Positions 1 to 14,249 of a stretch of DNA of 64,000 bases are shown piece after piece. Positions within the stretch are counted from its first letter, which is position 1; every line of letters begins with the position of its first letter. Both the position numbers and the translations under genes were made by a program. The notes beneath the pieces were generated by a model. That model worked only from the letters and a program-made list of their open reading frames with translations. It searched no databases and was not told the origin of the DNA. Source of the stretch: Lingula anatina (taxonomy: Eukaryota > Brachiopoda > Lingulata > Lingulida > Lingulidae); NCBI RefSeq assembly GCF_001039355.2, contig NW_019774637.1, positions 431,132 to 495,131 on the forward strand, given 5' to 3'.

Positions 1-46
1 CAATGTTTACATTCTGATAGCGACCCTGAACGCTGACTCGGGACAG
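1..46 (+). CDS. Possible 3' end of an exon, unknown gene
   Basis: A strong splice donor (GACAG then GTGAGT) follows an open stretch at positions 2-46 that would encode 15 residues (begins NVYILIATL) and ends in phase 0. The hydrophobic strand-like composition fits a beta-sandwich extracellular protein. No upstream acceptor can be seen because the window starts here. The next phase-0 acceptor on this strand that I accept is the LG exon at 20852, so this could be an upstream alternative exon of that gene, the tail of another gene, or chance. Confidence 0.22.
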
Positions 47-3000
47 GTGAGTATTTCCATGACCGTGAATAGAGAGGGGGGTCTCTACCTAGGACACTGA
101 GTCAACATAGCACTTAATTTGCCCGGATCCAATAAAGTGTGTCCTTCTGTTGAAATGATATTAATAATAAGGACATAAATATTGACCATGAGCTGTAATT
201 AATGACTGTTAAATGTGTCCCGAGCACCGCAGAAGTGTACAGGTGAACCACAAGAGTACAAAAGGGTTATTGAAGAGGAGGGGAGAGGGAGGGCTTCCGA
301 ATTCTATAGGGGCACAGAAGGCACTGAAGCGTGATTTTAATATGAGAAGCGGTTTCTCCGTCATAATTATCGTTATTTGTCCCCGTTGCATACTCAGAAG
401 AATTTTTCTACGTCAAAGCAAGTGTAGTGTTCATTCTTTATTAACATCAGCTTCCTTGCTAAGAAAAAAAAATGACAAAAACTGAGTGAAATATGTTCAA
501 TAAAAAATATGTGAAAGTGCATTAGGTGAACAGCGGTGAACTGCTTGCTTACATATCACTTTTCAACGAAGTAAAGGTTCACAGCTTAACGCTGTCCAAA
601 TAAAACTAGGATCCGCCATTATGTCCAAACTATTGCCCCGCGACTGATTTCACTCAACGCGCAGCTAATATCTACTTCGAATTATGAAGGTGACCAAATG
701 TGTAAACATAAATATAACAATATTGGTGTAGTATCCAATTTAATTGCATGAGCCTTAATTCCGTAGCTTTTTTCATCCACTGAATCCATAATTTCAAGCG
801 ATTGAAAGAATAAAAAATAAGATTTTAAAAGCCACACAAGTATGTAGAAATATTCTTTCACCGACCCCCCACTCTCCCTCTCCCATAAAAATAAAGTAAA
901 ATCATGAAAGAGTGCAAAAAACGGTAGAAATGACGGGGAGTTGAAGAAACGAAAAAAATACGACAGAAATCGAGGACATACATGTATAAACTGACCTAAA
1001 AACGGTCACATATTGCCGTATGACCAAAAAATGGAAGTGGTGATAATCCGCCAAAAACTGTGGCGAACCTGTTAATTAATGAAAGGCCTGGAGGGTCACC
1101 CGAAAACCCGCCGGTGCAGCACGAAATGGGGAGTGTATGGCTCGGTTCACACAGCTCGTTATTCCAAGACCAATCGTCTCTCTCCAGTTTTGTCCTCTGT
1201 CATATCTATGGGGCCATCCATTTTTATCATCATTTTCACAAGTCTGCAAAGAGTAGAATACTTCCGGACCCCTCACCCTCTTACTAGAAAGTAAAAGATG
1301 AAAACCTAAAAAATGATAGCCTTTGACAGCTATTGGGATCATCGTTTTTATTTTTATTATTTCTAAAAAGTGAACAGAGGGTATTAACCCCCCCCCCCAG
1401 CGCATGGTTTGCAGACTTTTGAAAATGAAGATAAAAATTGATGAACCCTAAACCAAACAGACGAAAATAGTAGGTCTAGTAAAAGTACTCGTCAGATCTG
1501 TAACAGCACGTTTTAGAGATAGGGGCACAAACACAATAAACACAAACGCACTTGCTGAGCATGCAAGTATAATCTGAATAAATTGAGCCAGTTTTTGTTT
1601 TTTAATTTGCATTTTGAGACAAACTCACAACAGCACGTCTTGCAGTTTTTGATGTTCCGAGGTGTACTACCAGTTGTATAATATATGTTAATGTACCTTC
1701 ATTATGGGTTAGCATGTGTCATTGTTGTATTGTGTTATTGTAAGGTCATAGCCATTGTAAAATGTACTGGAATCAATCAAGATTGATTGGTTAAAATCAA
1801 AGTCAGGCAAACGTTTTCAGTAGCAGATATTGTAATGAAAAGCAATTGTAGTCGTTCCAAACATCCACGTTGCCGTGTGAACGCGAGCGTTGGTTCGAAC
1901 CCCTTTGCAGGACACACGGTGACACCTGTGAATGTCGCCCGCGGTGACGCTCGCTGCGCGTGCAGGAGACTCCAATCTCCCAGTATCTCAAGGAGTTGGC
2001 ATGTCGCTGGCATGTGTCTGTCCGTGACAACAAATACCTTAACCGTTAGATCGGCGAGTTGTTTGACCGGCGCACGTGTCCACAGTGGCATTTCTGAGGA
2101 ACACCTGGCCGGTTGTCGCACCTGTGCTGGTCACGTATGGAGTGTCATCGCCTGCCTCTGGCTGAGAATAACACGATGGCACGGATCAACAGATCACTGG
2201 GCCACATGGCGGTTCACCTGACTCATGGGAGTGGGGAGGGGGGTGAAGAGACAGAGCACAGCTATTCCAGATTATTACTGACTGGCTGGTTTGGGGGAGG
2301 GTGTCGGGGGCAAAAGAAAAGTGAATGGTAGGCCCGTCTAGCTAAGCAACTATCTATTTTACAAAGTCGGCCATGACTATAGAATTTTAGACTATAGAAT
2401 TTGGTAGTATTTTGCACAGTTTAGTTATCAACTCACATCAACGAAGAAGGAGACGTAGTAGCCCCAGTACTTGACAAAGTTTAGTACAGATTTACCTTTA
2501 TCTAACGATTAACTTTTGTCTGTCTTCATATTTAGACAGCGTCAAATGCATATCTTTTTTCTCTTGAACGGCAGAAGTGGAGAAATTAAACTTTCTTATC
2601 AATCAACCTTGCTTTCCAACCCAATCACGAACACGGACCAAAATAAGTCTTTAATCAAAGTCGCGTACGTGAGCACCTATATGTATTAACCTGTCTTTAT
2701 GTATTCGCGATTGTGTTCGCACTAACGTGTTTGTGTGTGTGCGCGCGGACGCACATACACGTGTACGGCTGCTCTACTGTACTTTTATCTATTTTATTTA
2801 TATTGACCTGTTAACAAAATAGAAAACGGTTCCCCTTTGCTTTGTCCTTTATAGAATATGTGGATATAACCACGATAACAGGAAATCCCAGAATAGAAGG
2901 ACGTGTTTTTCATCAATTGGTTAACTTAAAGAAAGCACGCAGACAATGAGCTGAATTTGTTAGACGTCAAACTCTGCTGATAAAGATTTTGGCGGGGTTT

Positions 3001-5836
3001 CTTACTTGACGATTGAAAATATAGAATACTGTACATGTGGATTTGTGATGGAAAGAGTCCCATGATTTGCCATAGTTCCTCATTTTTTTCTCAATATTTA
3101 ATACATATTTTAATATCTTAAAAGATATGTCCTACACACACTTATGCACTGCCATTAAAGTGACTATATCTTTTATATTTCACGTACTGTTTTATCTTTT
3201 GTTTAGTTAATGTGATTTTCTGACGCAGTCATCACATTGCTCAAGCATCAAGGCCCTTACCACGGGTTAGTCAAACTGAAATAGTAACATCTTACAATAC
3301 AGAAATGCCTCTGCAAATTCTTTCCTTCAAAATGCTCTTTGTGATAAATATGGAATGCTTCGAAGTGAAATCGAATAAAAGTAATGTTTATACGGTTACA
3401 CAAGACACTTCCTAGTCCGCGTAATAGGGTTGATTTTGCATTGAGAAATTACCCCCTAACCCCCCCCCCCCAACGCCTCCCCGTACGCGTCTCGATTGGT
3501 ATTTTTCTCAATCCTCCTCAATTTTCAATTTTGATTTTATTCCTGCAAATATCAAATTTCCTTCCAAATCATTTATTTCGTGTCTCATGGCGCTGTGCGT
3601 GCACGGGAGATATCCGTTGAAATCAGTCTCTCCTCATTACCGCATTTCTTACACCGCAGTACCATGAGCAAGCGCGCACGTTAGGCGGGTTATCAAAAGT
3701 TACTTCACGCACGACGGTTCCATATTTGCTTTGAGAAACCGTCTGTTTAAACGCTGGGGTGTCGTCTAAATCGACTTACTTTGACTTCATTGACACGCGC
3801 CGATGTTTTGCCGAAGAAACACAATAAAATCACCAATCCACGAATCCGGTCGGCGCTCGACCGTTTACGCCTGGTCGATGCAGTGTTGACTTTGTTGGCT
3901 TTGGAACATTTGGAGCTTTATAACAATCGCGTGCCAACATGTGTGTTTACAATGTATAGCAAGCTTCAGCGCGTGAGTCAATCCGTGACAAGTCACCATT
4001 ATGTCACGTATCGATAGCACATCATCTCTCTATAATTGTATCAAATTTGTCTCGACAAAAAACGGTGCGCGAAGGCGATCGCACTGCGTCTTTATTTTCT
4101 TCTATTCTCCCCAATTTAGATTAAACTGCCCTTAGGTTGACGTACCACGCCGGCCCGTCCCCTCACATTCACTGAACGACTGCTACAAATGCTCTCACGC
4201 ACGCTGAGACAGAGCCTTGGATACATCTGTTGTACGAAGTCACGTACACCTCTCAAAGCAGTCGACATTGCTATGAGGCCCCATCACAGTCCCAGCTCCA
4301 CCCAGTCAAGAAGCATCGTGATATTTTAATCTCTTGGTTAAGAAGGAATTACGATTCGCAAAAAAAATTGACCTACGTTACCAGCCACGATTTTAAAATA
4401 CAGAAATCTTACAAGGAAACAACAATAAGTCCAAGCAGAGCGAGCTTCCTGTTTTTTCCTTAATTTTTCTTTCTCATTGTTTTGAAATAATAATAAAAGT
4501 AAAAACACGTGTCTCTGGTTAGCCTGAGTGGACAGCCTCGCCCTGCCCCGAATGCACGCACTCAGTATAAACAACGTGTTAGATCTCTGGTGTAGCGTGC
4601 CTTAAACAGTCCGTGACCAGACCGTGGCACCCAGACTGCTTTCTACATGTATTAAAGAAATTCTGTTTTGGGGGAAGAAAATTGAAAATAAGATATGCTG
4701 CTTTTACGGGAAAAAAGGAAGAAAAACGAGCACCAAAGACCGTCGATTCACGAATGGAATGGCCATTACAAAATGTCTTTTTTAGTAAAAAAAGTTTTAC
4801 TTCGCTCTGATCAATTTTGCGTCAAATTTGTAAATTATCAAGACATGGCGACAAGGATAAAAAAGTCACGATAAGAAACCATAAAGGTAAGTTTAACTAC
4901 AATCAACAATCTATCTCATAAAGACGACGTTCTGAGGCCGTGACAAGCTAGGTTTTAAATTTTTTCAATGGAAGCCAGGGCAAGCCTGGAACCTGACTAC
5001 GCTGTACCAGTGAGTGCTGGCGTACGTTTGTGTTGTCAGGGTGGGAAGGGCGGCATAATTACAGGGGTCGTACTGAATTATGACAACTTTGTCGGGGACT
5101 TAACAACTATCATTTTGTCATTTCTGCCATTTAAGCAAAATGCTGCCATTTAAGATTTATTGAGCAAGGGCTTCGGCGTGTCACAAAAATTCTGTAGCAC
5201 GTCAGCATTCAGTGTCTGAATAAGCAGAGAGGGTGAAGGTTTGAGGGCTCAAAGCTGGTAGAAAAATTACCTAAATGTCGAGTTAGATTTACAGGCATGT
5301 TGCATATCACCCGCATACGTTACACATTGATGACGAGACAAAAGTTCGAAAAATAGAAGCCTTGTGATAAAGAATGTGCCCCGACAATCTGATCTTATTT
5401 CACGTTAGTTGACGCAGTCAGCCAGACAAAATTATTTGAAAATCGGATAATGTTTGGTCAAAATTTTAAAAAATATTATAAGGCTATTAGGCTAAAAGTT
5501 TACACTACGTGCAGGTACGCGCACCACATGTACGCTCTCTCCGTCTCTTATACACACATACACGCATGTACGCATGCACGCACGCGCACACTCACTCACA
5601 CACACGCACGCACAAACATACAAACAGACACGCACGCCTGATTCAACAAGGATATTAAACCAACGTCACACAAACAATGTAAAGAAAAAAGGAACGCCAT
5701 CCTTCCTTGTCAGTCTAGGAGGAAAACTTTAATCTTTCTTCCTGAAACCTCGTCACGTGGTGCTTTGCTTTTAAACTTCCTCCACAGAGGAGTTCGTGGA
5801 ACAGGAATAAAGTGCTGATAATACATGCACATCAAT

Positions 5837-5856
5837 CATTACCATTAATGGTAATG
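5837..5856. repeat. Perfect 20-bp palindrome
   Basis: The sequence CATTACCATTAATGGTAATG reads the same on both strands. It lies alone in AT-rich intergenic DNA, and could be a homodimer binding site or chance. Confidence 0.5.
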
Positions 5857-7171
5857 TACTCAAAGTTAAAAAATTATTAAACATACGGTATCCTTATAAC
5901 ATTTTCTAGTCTTTTACTGGCTGTTAATGATGTAATGAAGACGCCGCCGCTTCTTTGTCAGAAGCACTCATGCTTGTTATCAACGTACACCACAAGATTG
6001 AATTTAGTAGAAGAAAAAACAGACATCATACATCATCAAAACTGTCTGCCTTATAATAGCCAGAGACGTTAATAGTATCTATAATGCATTGCATTGTAGT
6101 TGGATCTTGAGGAGAGCTACTGAACAAAAACAGTCAGATAACGCCCCTCCACCCCCCTCTCCCTCAAGTCTTTATTTTCCCCCAATAGAGCCTCATGTGT
6201 ATTGTATATAGTCGTTGTTTATTGTACATTTATCTTCCACATACATGGCTGGTGAATTACAAATTTTGTTACAAATCATGGTAAGCGTTGATGATGAACA
6301 AGCACATGCAAATGGCTGTGTCTCAAGTTTTAAGTATGAAGATTAAAATTGTACAACAGTACAGAAAAAGAAGGAAAGAAAAAGAGAAATATTGACAAAA
6401 TAGAATATATGTGAGGCATATTTACATTATTTCAGTAAAATAAACATTTTCAATATTTGGAGACCGTCTCCGTTGATTTAGAATGCTCTTTTTTTTCTCT
6501 CTGCTACACCTGGCAACATATTTAAGTATTCAATTGATAATGAAGGCTACAGCCAAGCACTGAATGCTGTTCTCACCAGTGGTGCGCTCTCACACGCAAA
6601 ATATTTAAGTTTGATATCCTTTTTTAACACCATAAAGCCTATCATATTTGTTACGTTAAAGAATCAATAGCGATAATTGACTCACAGTTGTTTTTACACA
6701 AAATCATGCGTGTCGTTACAGCGGCTTATAACTTAGTATACTAAAAGGCGTGGGCAATAAAATTTCGTGACTCTGAAAATCAATTTTTCAAAAGCGTAAC
6801 AAAATGAGAGTTGTGGGTCGATTGCGATGGAGGCGTATAATCGTGACCATTTAAAATACAGTGGGTTAACTTCATGTTATTTTTTGTAGAATCATGACGG
6901 TGCATTCAGATAATTTGATAAAAACAAACTTGAATTTATTTGTTCAGTAATTCGCCGAATGCCATAATTTGCTTGTAGGCTTACCAAGACCACTGTGTCC
7001 TTGTAAAACAGAGAAATGAAAAGACGCTTCGCTGAAACCTGAAAATTTTACGTGGGTGACTATCATGTTCCAGGACAACGAAACCGCATTATCATTGATG
7101 GACAGCGTCTCAAGTAGCCTCGGCGTCTTTTATAATGAAATTGATAAGACGGCTATAAATTTCAGAGTAAC

Positions 7172-7192
7172 GAGAGAGAGAGAGAGAGAGAG
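7172..7192. repeat. (GA)n microsatellite
   Basis: About ten uninterrupted GA units. Confidence 0.9.
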
Positions 7193-9053
7193 GTTTCCAC
7201 CCACCCACTAATTGCACTTTGTTAGAAACTTCTTTTATGTGCATTGCAGTGCATTCATCCATGGATCATGGACCGTAACCGCGCAGGTAACGTATATGTT
7301 GGCAGGCATATACTCCTTTGAAAAGGATTTTGATCGCAGTATAGATATCGTTTCCTCAGATACAACTGTCAGTTTCATATTACATTTCTCGTGCATTCCA
7401 TGTTTTGTTTAAAGCTAGCCTTTTTTGCAGTCTTTGAATTTTGGTGCTTCTAATAAAGTCAAATAAGGTGATGAGCAAATTAGTATCTCTAGAGTACACT
7501 TATGTTAATTCTGAAACCATGTTTAGAAATATAATTGAACACCTTTCATACTCGCATGTTTCCAGACATTTCGAAATAGGGTGCATGTGTGATTGGGTAC
7601 AGATACCTGCAAATACTCAACCCAAACGCAAAATATTTATCACAAAGGAATGATTTAAAAAATACTTCACAAAGTCGGGCGATTTTAACTTATTCCTCTC
7701 TATCAACACAGGGTTCTGGACAATTTCGTAATGTTAAATGTTTTCGAAATTTCCGTAATGCGTGTTTTTGTAAGTTCGTTTAAAACTAAACTCCAGCGTA
7801 AATCTCCCCAATCAAACAACAGGCGTGAGCAGCTGTATGACGCAGTTTCTAACGGAACGCTTAACATTCCTCTATTCTCTGAGTTGTTGTGAAAGTTTGG
7901 TTGTCCAGTCTTTCATTAAATCCTTACAACCATGTGTCAAAACTACATTGCCACTCAGATACGTGTTAGTTGACAATCTCAAGAGTCTTTGAGGACCTCA
8001 AGAACGTGGGCAAACTTGATGTAGGGGATATATAATTGGTCACTGGAAAGATTTCTTTCCTTGTGTTGCTCTCCTGGGGTTGGCATTCAAATATTATTCC
8101 TATAAAAGGGTGCGTGAAAAAACAAAACTGTGTTGTGTATGTTTTTTTTCTTCAGCATAAGCATCAATATTTAGAGTTTTCATTAAGTGTGTTTATTTAC
8201 TTAGTGCCAATTTTAAGTTGCATTTTTTTTATATTTTCTTAAGAATCCAGCTTAATTGCAGTTTACACAAGCTTATTTGTTTGTAAAAAGCTAAATGGGA
8301 CAAAAACTAATTCATGCATTTACTGTTTACTATCTTTCTAAACCTCATATTCGTTTATTTACGAAACAAACATGAGGTAAAAAATTGACAAGAGATATTT
8401 TATAATTACGTATATTGCAATAACTAATAACAACGAATAGTGATAAAACCAATTGACGTTTTGCTTTTCGTTATCTTTTATCGTTCATTAAACCTCAAAC
8501 TTAACCCCCCCCCCCTCCCAGGCAAACATTTTTTCATTCACAGGTGCCCGTGGACGGCTGCCACTCCTTACGAGCCCCATGTCGAGGACACTCACCCAGG
8601 TGTATATACGGTTAATATGCACGGCAAACCACATAAGTGCTGTTCAATAGCCTCTTGCGACCCACAAATCGATTCTTAATCGTCCTACTTCCTTATCTAC
8701 ATGTACAGTAGTATGTGACGAGTGTACCGCTCTACACTTCACGAGCCGTGTCATGGGGGCTTTACCCAAGTCTCAGGTACTACTCCAGTCTTGGCAGGCC
8801 CGTGTGGCAGCTCGCTCTCAACGAAGTGTCGGCTCGCCGAGAGCGTGCTGACACGCGCAGCACGTTGTACTGTAGTCATGCATGTACGTGTTTTGCTGGT
8901 GAAACGTGGCCAGAGCACGTGAAAATAAGAAGTCGAAATCAAAGTTTTATTTTGTTGGGGTGATAGGCATTGGGTGGAATGAAAGTGCTGAGACCATTTA
9001 TGCAATATTGGTTCACTTTTTCGCCTTCCAGTCAAAGAAATAAAAGAAATAGA

Positions 9054-9057
<4 letters not shown>

Positions 9058-9090
<33 letters not shown>
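9058..9090. repeat. (GA)n microsatellite
   Basis: About sixteen uninterrupted GA units followed by a G run. Confidence 0.9.
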
Positions 9091-9093
<3 letters not shown>

Positions 9094-11220
9094 GGGTTAA
9101 GATCGTGAGTAGTTGACTCATCCGCAACAACCTTTAAGTCATATTACATTACCTAATTTGAATTCGTAAAAATGTTTGGGTTTATAGGATTTCAATTCTA
9201 AAAATATCTCTATGAAGAAATCAAATGATGACAAAACTTGGGGGAGTAATCATGGAATCAGATGCCGATATTCGATCAGACTGCCAAATGCCTGTGGTTT
9301 TTTTTTCATCGGTGAAATTACCCACAAATTCCCCAGTGAGATCAAAAACGCCAAACCGATCCCGAAGATAGGGTCACAGATCGAAACGTCTTCACCGCTA
9401 AGATAAAGATATCTCCCCTCAATCATTCAAAACCATTATGCAAGTTCTTCCCTACTCTTAACCACATTTTGGTATATTTTACCCTGGATCTTTTAAACGC
9501 CTTGATGTAATGTCTCGATAAGCTTAAGGTATACAAAATTGGTGCCAGATTTACCTTTTATATCATTTTATAAAGAGCACGCGGTGGTCGGGCGGTTAGG
9601 ACGTGGTTTGTGTGTGCTGGCAGACTGCCAAGAGAGCGCACAGTCGTCTGCCAGTTTCTCTGCATACGTGACTGCGCATATATTTGACAAATAATTATAT
9701 TTTGAGGTATACGTATTGTTTCATACCACTCAAATGTGATAGAAACCACTTAAATGTTTTGTAGCAGAGAGAAATCTAAAATCATTTACAATTTTAAAAT
9801 AGAGGAGAGCCTAAGAAAAAGCCGAGGGCCGAATGAGACCCAGCCGATTCCTAACTATCCCCTCCCCCCCTCCCCCCCCCCGTGCCGTGCATTACTGATA
9901 TTGGTGAGAATGGTCTTTAGCTTCCCCCTACCTAACTGACCATTGTATAAAATGGATTAGAGACATTCTATACCAGAAACCAGCTCAGTGATAATATGGA
10001 TTCCGGATACAAATTCTCTCTGGTCAGTAGAGAAAGGTGTGAAGAATTAGCCAGAGCCATATATGTGAATATCTAGTGAAAAATCAATCTGTGACTCTGA
10101 CAAAGGGTAGATTTGGAGGCGATCCAGTTGTCACCAAGTTGTATCCCTGCCGGACATCAATCTCGTTTCTGTACCAAAAGGCTTGACACATGTCACCTAT
10201 CAATATAAATCTGTTCACATATCTCTTACGATTTGTTCGTCAAGTATTTCCAAATACATATACACACAAACATTATACATTTGCTTAGCACCTTGGATAT
10301 TGCCTACATCAGGCCACCTGAACAGGGGGTCGGTTGCATGAGCATAAGATTTTTTAAGGGGGGGGGGTCAATATTTTTTCCCTTCTCTCCTTCTGTCATT
10401 CTTTCTTTTTGTCTTTTCATTTGCGTGAACCGACCGTGGTGAAAATTTTGGGGTTGTTTTAAGTGGCACTGGCCAAATAGTAATGTTTTTTAATCGTGAG
10501 TTCTTAAAGGTTTGACCATCTTATTTCCTAGAAGGATGAATACAAGCGAAACTATGATACCATCACCTCAGCGTGACAGCCCCAAATGACACAGATCATC
10601 AGTGTGCTGTGTCCTTAATGGGGGTAAATATTTATATTTAAAATTAAAACATTAATTTAATACATACATGTACTGTATATAATATGTTAAAACGGCTTTC
10701 AAATGACTGTCGAAGATAAAACCACCACATGGAGCAGAGATGAAAGTGGGGTTGATAACTAGTTCCTAATAAAAACCAAATTTTATTCGGTTCCTATTTC
10801 AGATGCAGCAGGAGGGATGATCTGGTTTTCAGAAGAAAAAAATCTAGTGTCCGTTATCAGAACATCAGTTCTGGGAAAACCTACCTAGCCGTCAATCGGC
10901 CACCCAATCGTGTCAAAGCAAACAAACAAACCCCAACAAATATTCTATTATGAGCTTATAGAAGATGTTGTTTATAAAATTCCAAAGAACGTGCTTAAAA
11001 CGGGATGATCTGGTTTACGTCAACCTCCTTGTTAGCTTTCGCCCAGATCTTTAGTTGTAAACAAGAACGTTGACCTTTTGTTTGAATTACTATTTGGGTC
11101 TTTGTGTACTTGATAATCCTTTCATTTTAACATTTTTTTTGACATTTTTGCATACTCAGGTAAATGTTCGCCAAAACATGTACTCGTTACGTTGTATCTG
11201 TATACAATTGATCCATTGAC

Positions 11221-11325
11221 AGACAATTACAGATTGACGGACGAACAAACAGACAAACAAACAGACCGGCAGGCAGACAAACAGACAGACAGAATACACA
11301 GAAGGCTGGGGGGTGGACGGGCAGG

Positions 11326-11359
<34 letters not shown>

Positions 11360-11360
11360 G
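11221..11360. repeat. Imperfect (CAGA)n tract
   Basis: A degenerate CAGA/CAAA tandem array that ends in a pure run of about nine CAGA units. The minus-strand frame through it reads as a low-complexity LSVC repeat and is not a gene. Confidence 0.85.
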
Positions 11361-13768
11361 GTTTGTGATCACTGCCTCTTCAGCTGTCCACGCAGTATTA
11401 TATGTTGTCTATCACTGACCTAAAATCCCGTAGACTGATTTCTACTGTTTTGTATTTGTATTTGTATATTATTACGTAAGGAGAAAGGTAATATATGGCA
11501 GAAAGCCACTGACTTCTGGAACAAATATTTTCTAAAACAATCTCCCAGGCGGAGCATTTATCCTTAAGTCACGCTCAGTCGGTTTTGTGGTCTCGTTAAA
11601 ACGCTGCGTGTGATTAAAACCAAAACTGGTTCGGATATCGAGACTTACTAACGAGAGTTAAAGACAGAGATGACGCTGACTAATTCGCGTGTAGCATTTT
11701 CATTTTTACACATCATGAAAACCAACATGGCTTTGCGAGATCACTCATCAAAACGCGTAATTTCAAATCAAGTCTCATTGCCATGTATGGCATAACGTTG
11801 GCAATGAAAGTAAATTCCAATTAATCTGAATCTCGCAAATTCATACCACCTACACTGTACGTGTCACCACGATTATTGGGGATCGCACGGTAAGCATGAC
11901 CTTGCGCTCCAAATCGAAAGCGGACCCTGGGCAGTGTAAACAAGCTGCGGTTGGAGAAACCCACAAGCGCGGGAGGACCCCACCTTAACTCTACAATTAG
12001 CCGGCTTTATCACATAGTCGGGTTAAAGATAGGCTATACTTTGTGGTGAATAATGTCTACCTTTATCACCTACGGTATTTGCTCGTACCTGACTATGGTG
12101 CATGAGTTGTCTGATTCACGGGCACGTGAATCTCTCCAGAGGAGAAGTTCTAGATGTTGAAAACACTCCCGGAGACGAGAAGACCACTTAAATAAGAAAA
12201 AAGTCAGAAAGAAAAAGCAAGAACCGGTATGAGATCCACCGTAACATCTAACATCGTCCTCGAAAAAGACAGAATACGCCAAGTAGAAATGACCCCCCAC
12301 CCCTTCCAGGTTTCAAACCAAAAGCATGCAAGTGTAAGATGCATCGTAGAAAAGAAAACAAGGGCAACAGACATGATTTGGCTCACACCCGTCTGTAAAG
12401 TCAGGAGACGCTGTGTAAAAACCACATGGGTCAACAGAAACGCAGAATCATTTCACGCGTTGCCAGTCATCAGCCCGTCATTCATGCTGTCATCACGACT
12501 ATGACAGTGTAGTAACAGCGTTCGTAGGAACAACACGAGTTGCCAACTCTCTCTCAGTTATCACTGTATTGTATTCACAACCTTAAATATTTACTCAGCA
12601 ACATGGTATTATCTGAGTTATGAATTTAGTTTTGTTTTAGGTGTCTCGTGGCACCAATGATGTTTGAGTACTTTTCTATTCGTCACATGAATTACAAAGT
12701 TGATCAGAAGTTAGGGTCCACCTTTTTTGTGGTTCTTTGAAAGGGGGTACGGTGGGACAAGGGGTATTAATTGTGAGATATATCTACACACAACGATTAA
12801 AATGTTTACAGTGGATCACATTGATTCTTCTTGGAAGAGGAAGAAGGAAAATCCCAAATCAACACCGTCAAACATGTCATATCAAAGAGCGAGCGTTGAA
12901 AAATATTTGAAAAGAATATCGCAAAGCATAACGACAAGGAAGCGGGACCAGTCAACCAATGTGACCCTAGAATTGTTGTCTTTTCTCTAGGGGTGAAGTC
13001 GCCTAAGTCTTTCACGTCACATTCAACGTGTATATTTCCCTGTGCGGTGCAGTTGCACCTTGAATTCCTGTCACTTTAGGAATCTAATACCGTAATTGAT
13101 TGTTATAAACACTCTGTTACGTGTGAGTTATACGGTCTACAACTCCCCGTTGAGAAAACCGCAATTTTTCTACTCTGTGTTACGCTACTTTTATGCTATT
13201 GCGTATCAACATTAAAACAGAAATTCCTATATTGGCCTTAATTTGGTTATATATTTCATAAGCCCCTTGGGGGTTCATTACATTGTTTACAAAATTCATG
13301 ATGTTGTGTTCTTTATCGCATTTTTTGACACTAATGACGAACATAATAATTCCCATATTTATCACAAGTGAACCGGTGGGTCGTTCCTATGGATTAATTT
13401 CCGACAACAATAATAGGAAAACGTCAGTAAAATATGAACAAGCGTGCCAATGATTATGCAAACCATCGTGTGCTATATCCGCTATGAATGGACAATAAAA
13501 AGGGGGCGTTATCAGGTAGCGAACTCTGATTGGCCCTTTGAGACATTTCGCAACTACGTCTTGAGGGGATCATTCATTTTAAGCACGCAAATCGTGCTGT
13601 AACGTCACGCAGACGACACAAACTAACTACCGCTCCCTTTGGCTCACTACGCCAGTGAGTAAACCCCTTGCCATTCAATATTTCACTTCTGCTTCATGAA
13701 TGAAAGCTGGTTGTGACGAAATGGGGCCATTACGCATGCCATACATAATAATGAGATAGCCTGGAGTA

Positions 13769-13806
13769 TATATAAACCCAGGTGACAGAACTTGCCTTCA
13801 CACACC
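13769..13806 (+). promoter_or_regulatory. TATA/Inr core promoter of the LG-domain gene
   Basis: A TATATAAA box at 13769-13776 lies 31 bp upstream of a TCACAC initiator whose A is at 13800, which is the canonical TATA-to-Inr spacing. An inverted CCAAT box (ATTGG) lies upstream near 13529. Downstream there is no ATG until 14160, where the signal-peptide frame opens in good context (G at -3, G at +4). Spacing plus the clean leader makes this a convincing inferred promoter; no transcript evidence is available here. Confidence 0.6.
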
Positions 13807-14159
13807 GAGCGAAACTACCGTAGTAGACTCAGACAGATAAACTAGGCTAGGATAGTGTATTCAACAAGTTTAGATTAAGTTAACTCGATTGAGATTTCAA
13901 GCCGTAGCGGAACACTTCTCATATTTTATTTTTAATAGGATCACGAATTTTCTTTTTTATCGTATTGCCTAAGTCGATTGCCAAATAAGCTTATCGGGCT
14001 TGACAGACCGCGTATCGACAGGGACACTCAAGGGACCAACAGTTCATCTCTTCGCACGTGGAGATTCGCCTATCACCCACAGGGAACGCTGATAGACTTT
14101 TCACTGTCAAGGACTTTAATTTCACATTTTTTGCGATTTTTGAAAGCGAAATTATCGTC

Positions 14160-14249
14160 ATGGACGTATTTCAGTTTGTTGCCATATGCACCTGTGTTTT
14201 GGCTGCAGTGCTTGATGTTCTGGTGAAAGCCAGCCCTATTTGTACTGGG
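14160..14249 (+). CDS. LG gene exon 1: signal peptide
   Basis: Thirty codons starting MDVFQFVAICTC, with a hydrophobic core and a likely cleavage site after about residue 24 (VKA-SP). It ends in phase 0 before a GTAAGT donor. It is the first ATG after the predicted start site at 13800. Confidence 0.65.

Larger units (their letters stand above)
47..13740. other. Gene-poor intergenic or intronic DNA
   Basis: About 13.7 kb with no exon I can support on either strand. It is AT-rich with isolated GC-rich patches (about 1850-2230, 3590-4020, 8530-8960). It holds scattered microsatellites, homopolymer C runs (around 1388, 3461, 8504, 9870), a CA/CG-rich tract (5565-5638), a CAGA tract (11221-11360), and degenerate tRNA-like patches (around 1890 and 9585). 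The open frames here are all short and lack codon structure or splice-bounded homology. Confidence 0.6.

Noticed and set aside
1787-2221. A 144-codon frame in a GC-rich patch with GGTTCGAACCCC
   Set aside because: No known protein pattern. The GGTTCGAACC match could be a SINE B box, but no A box or second copy is visible, so I do not call an element.
8544-8599. Exon-like stretch between a CACAG acceptor and a CCCAG/GTGTAT donor
   Set aside because: Neither possible reading matches a domain, and no compatible neighbouring exon was found on this strand.
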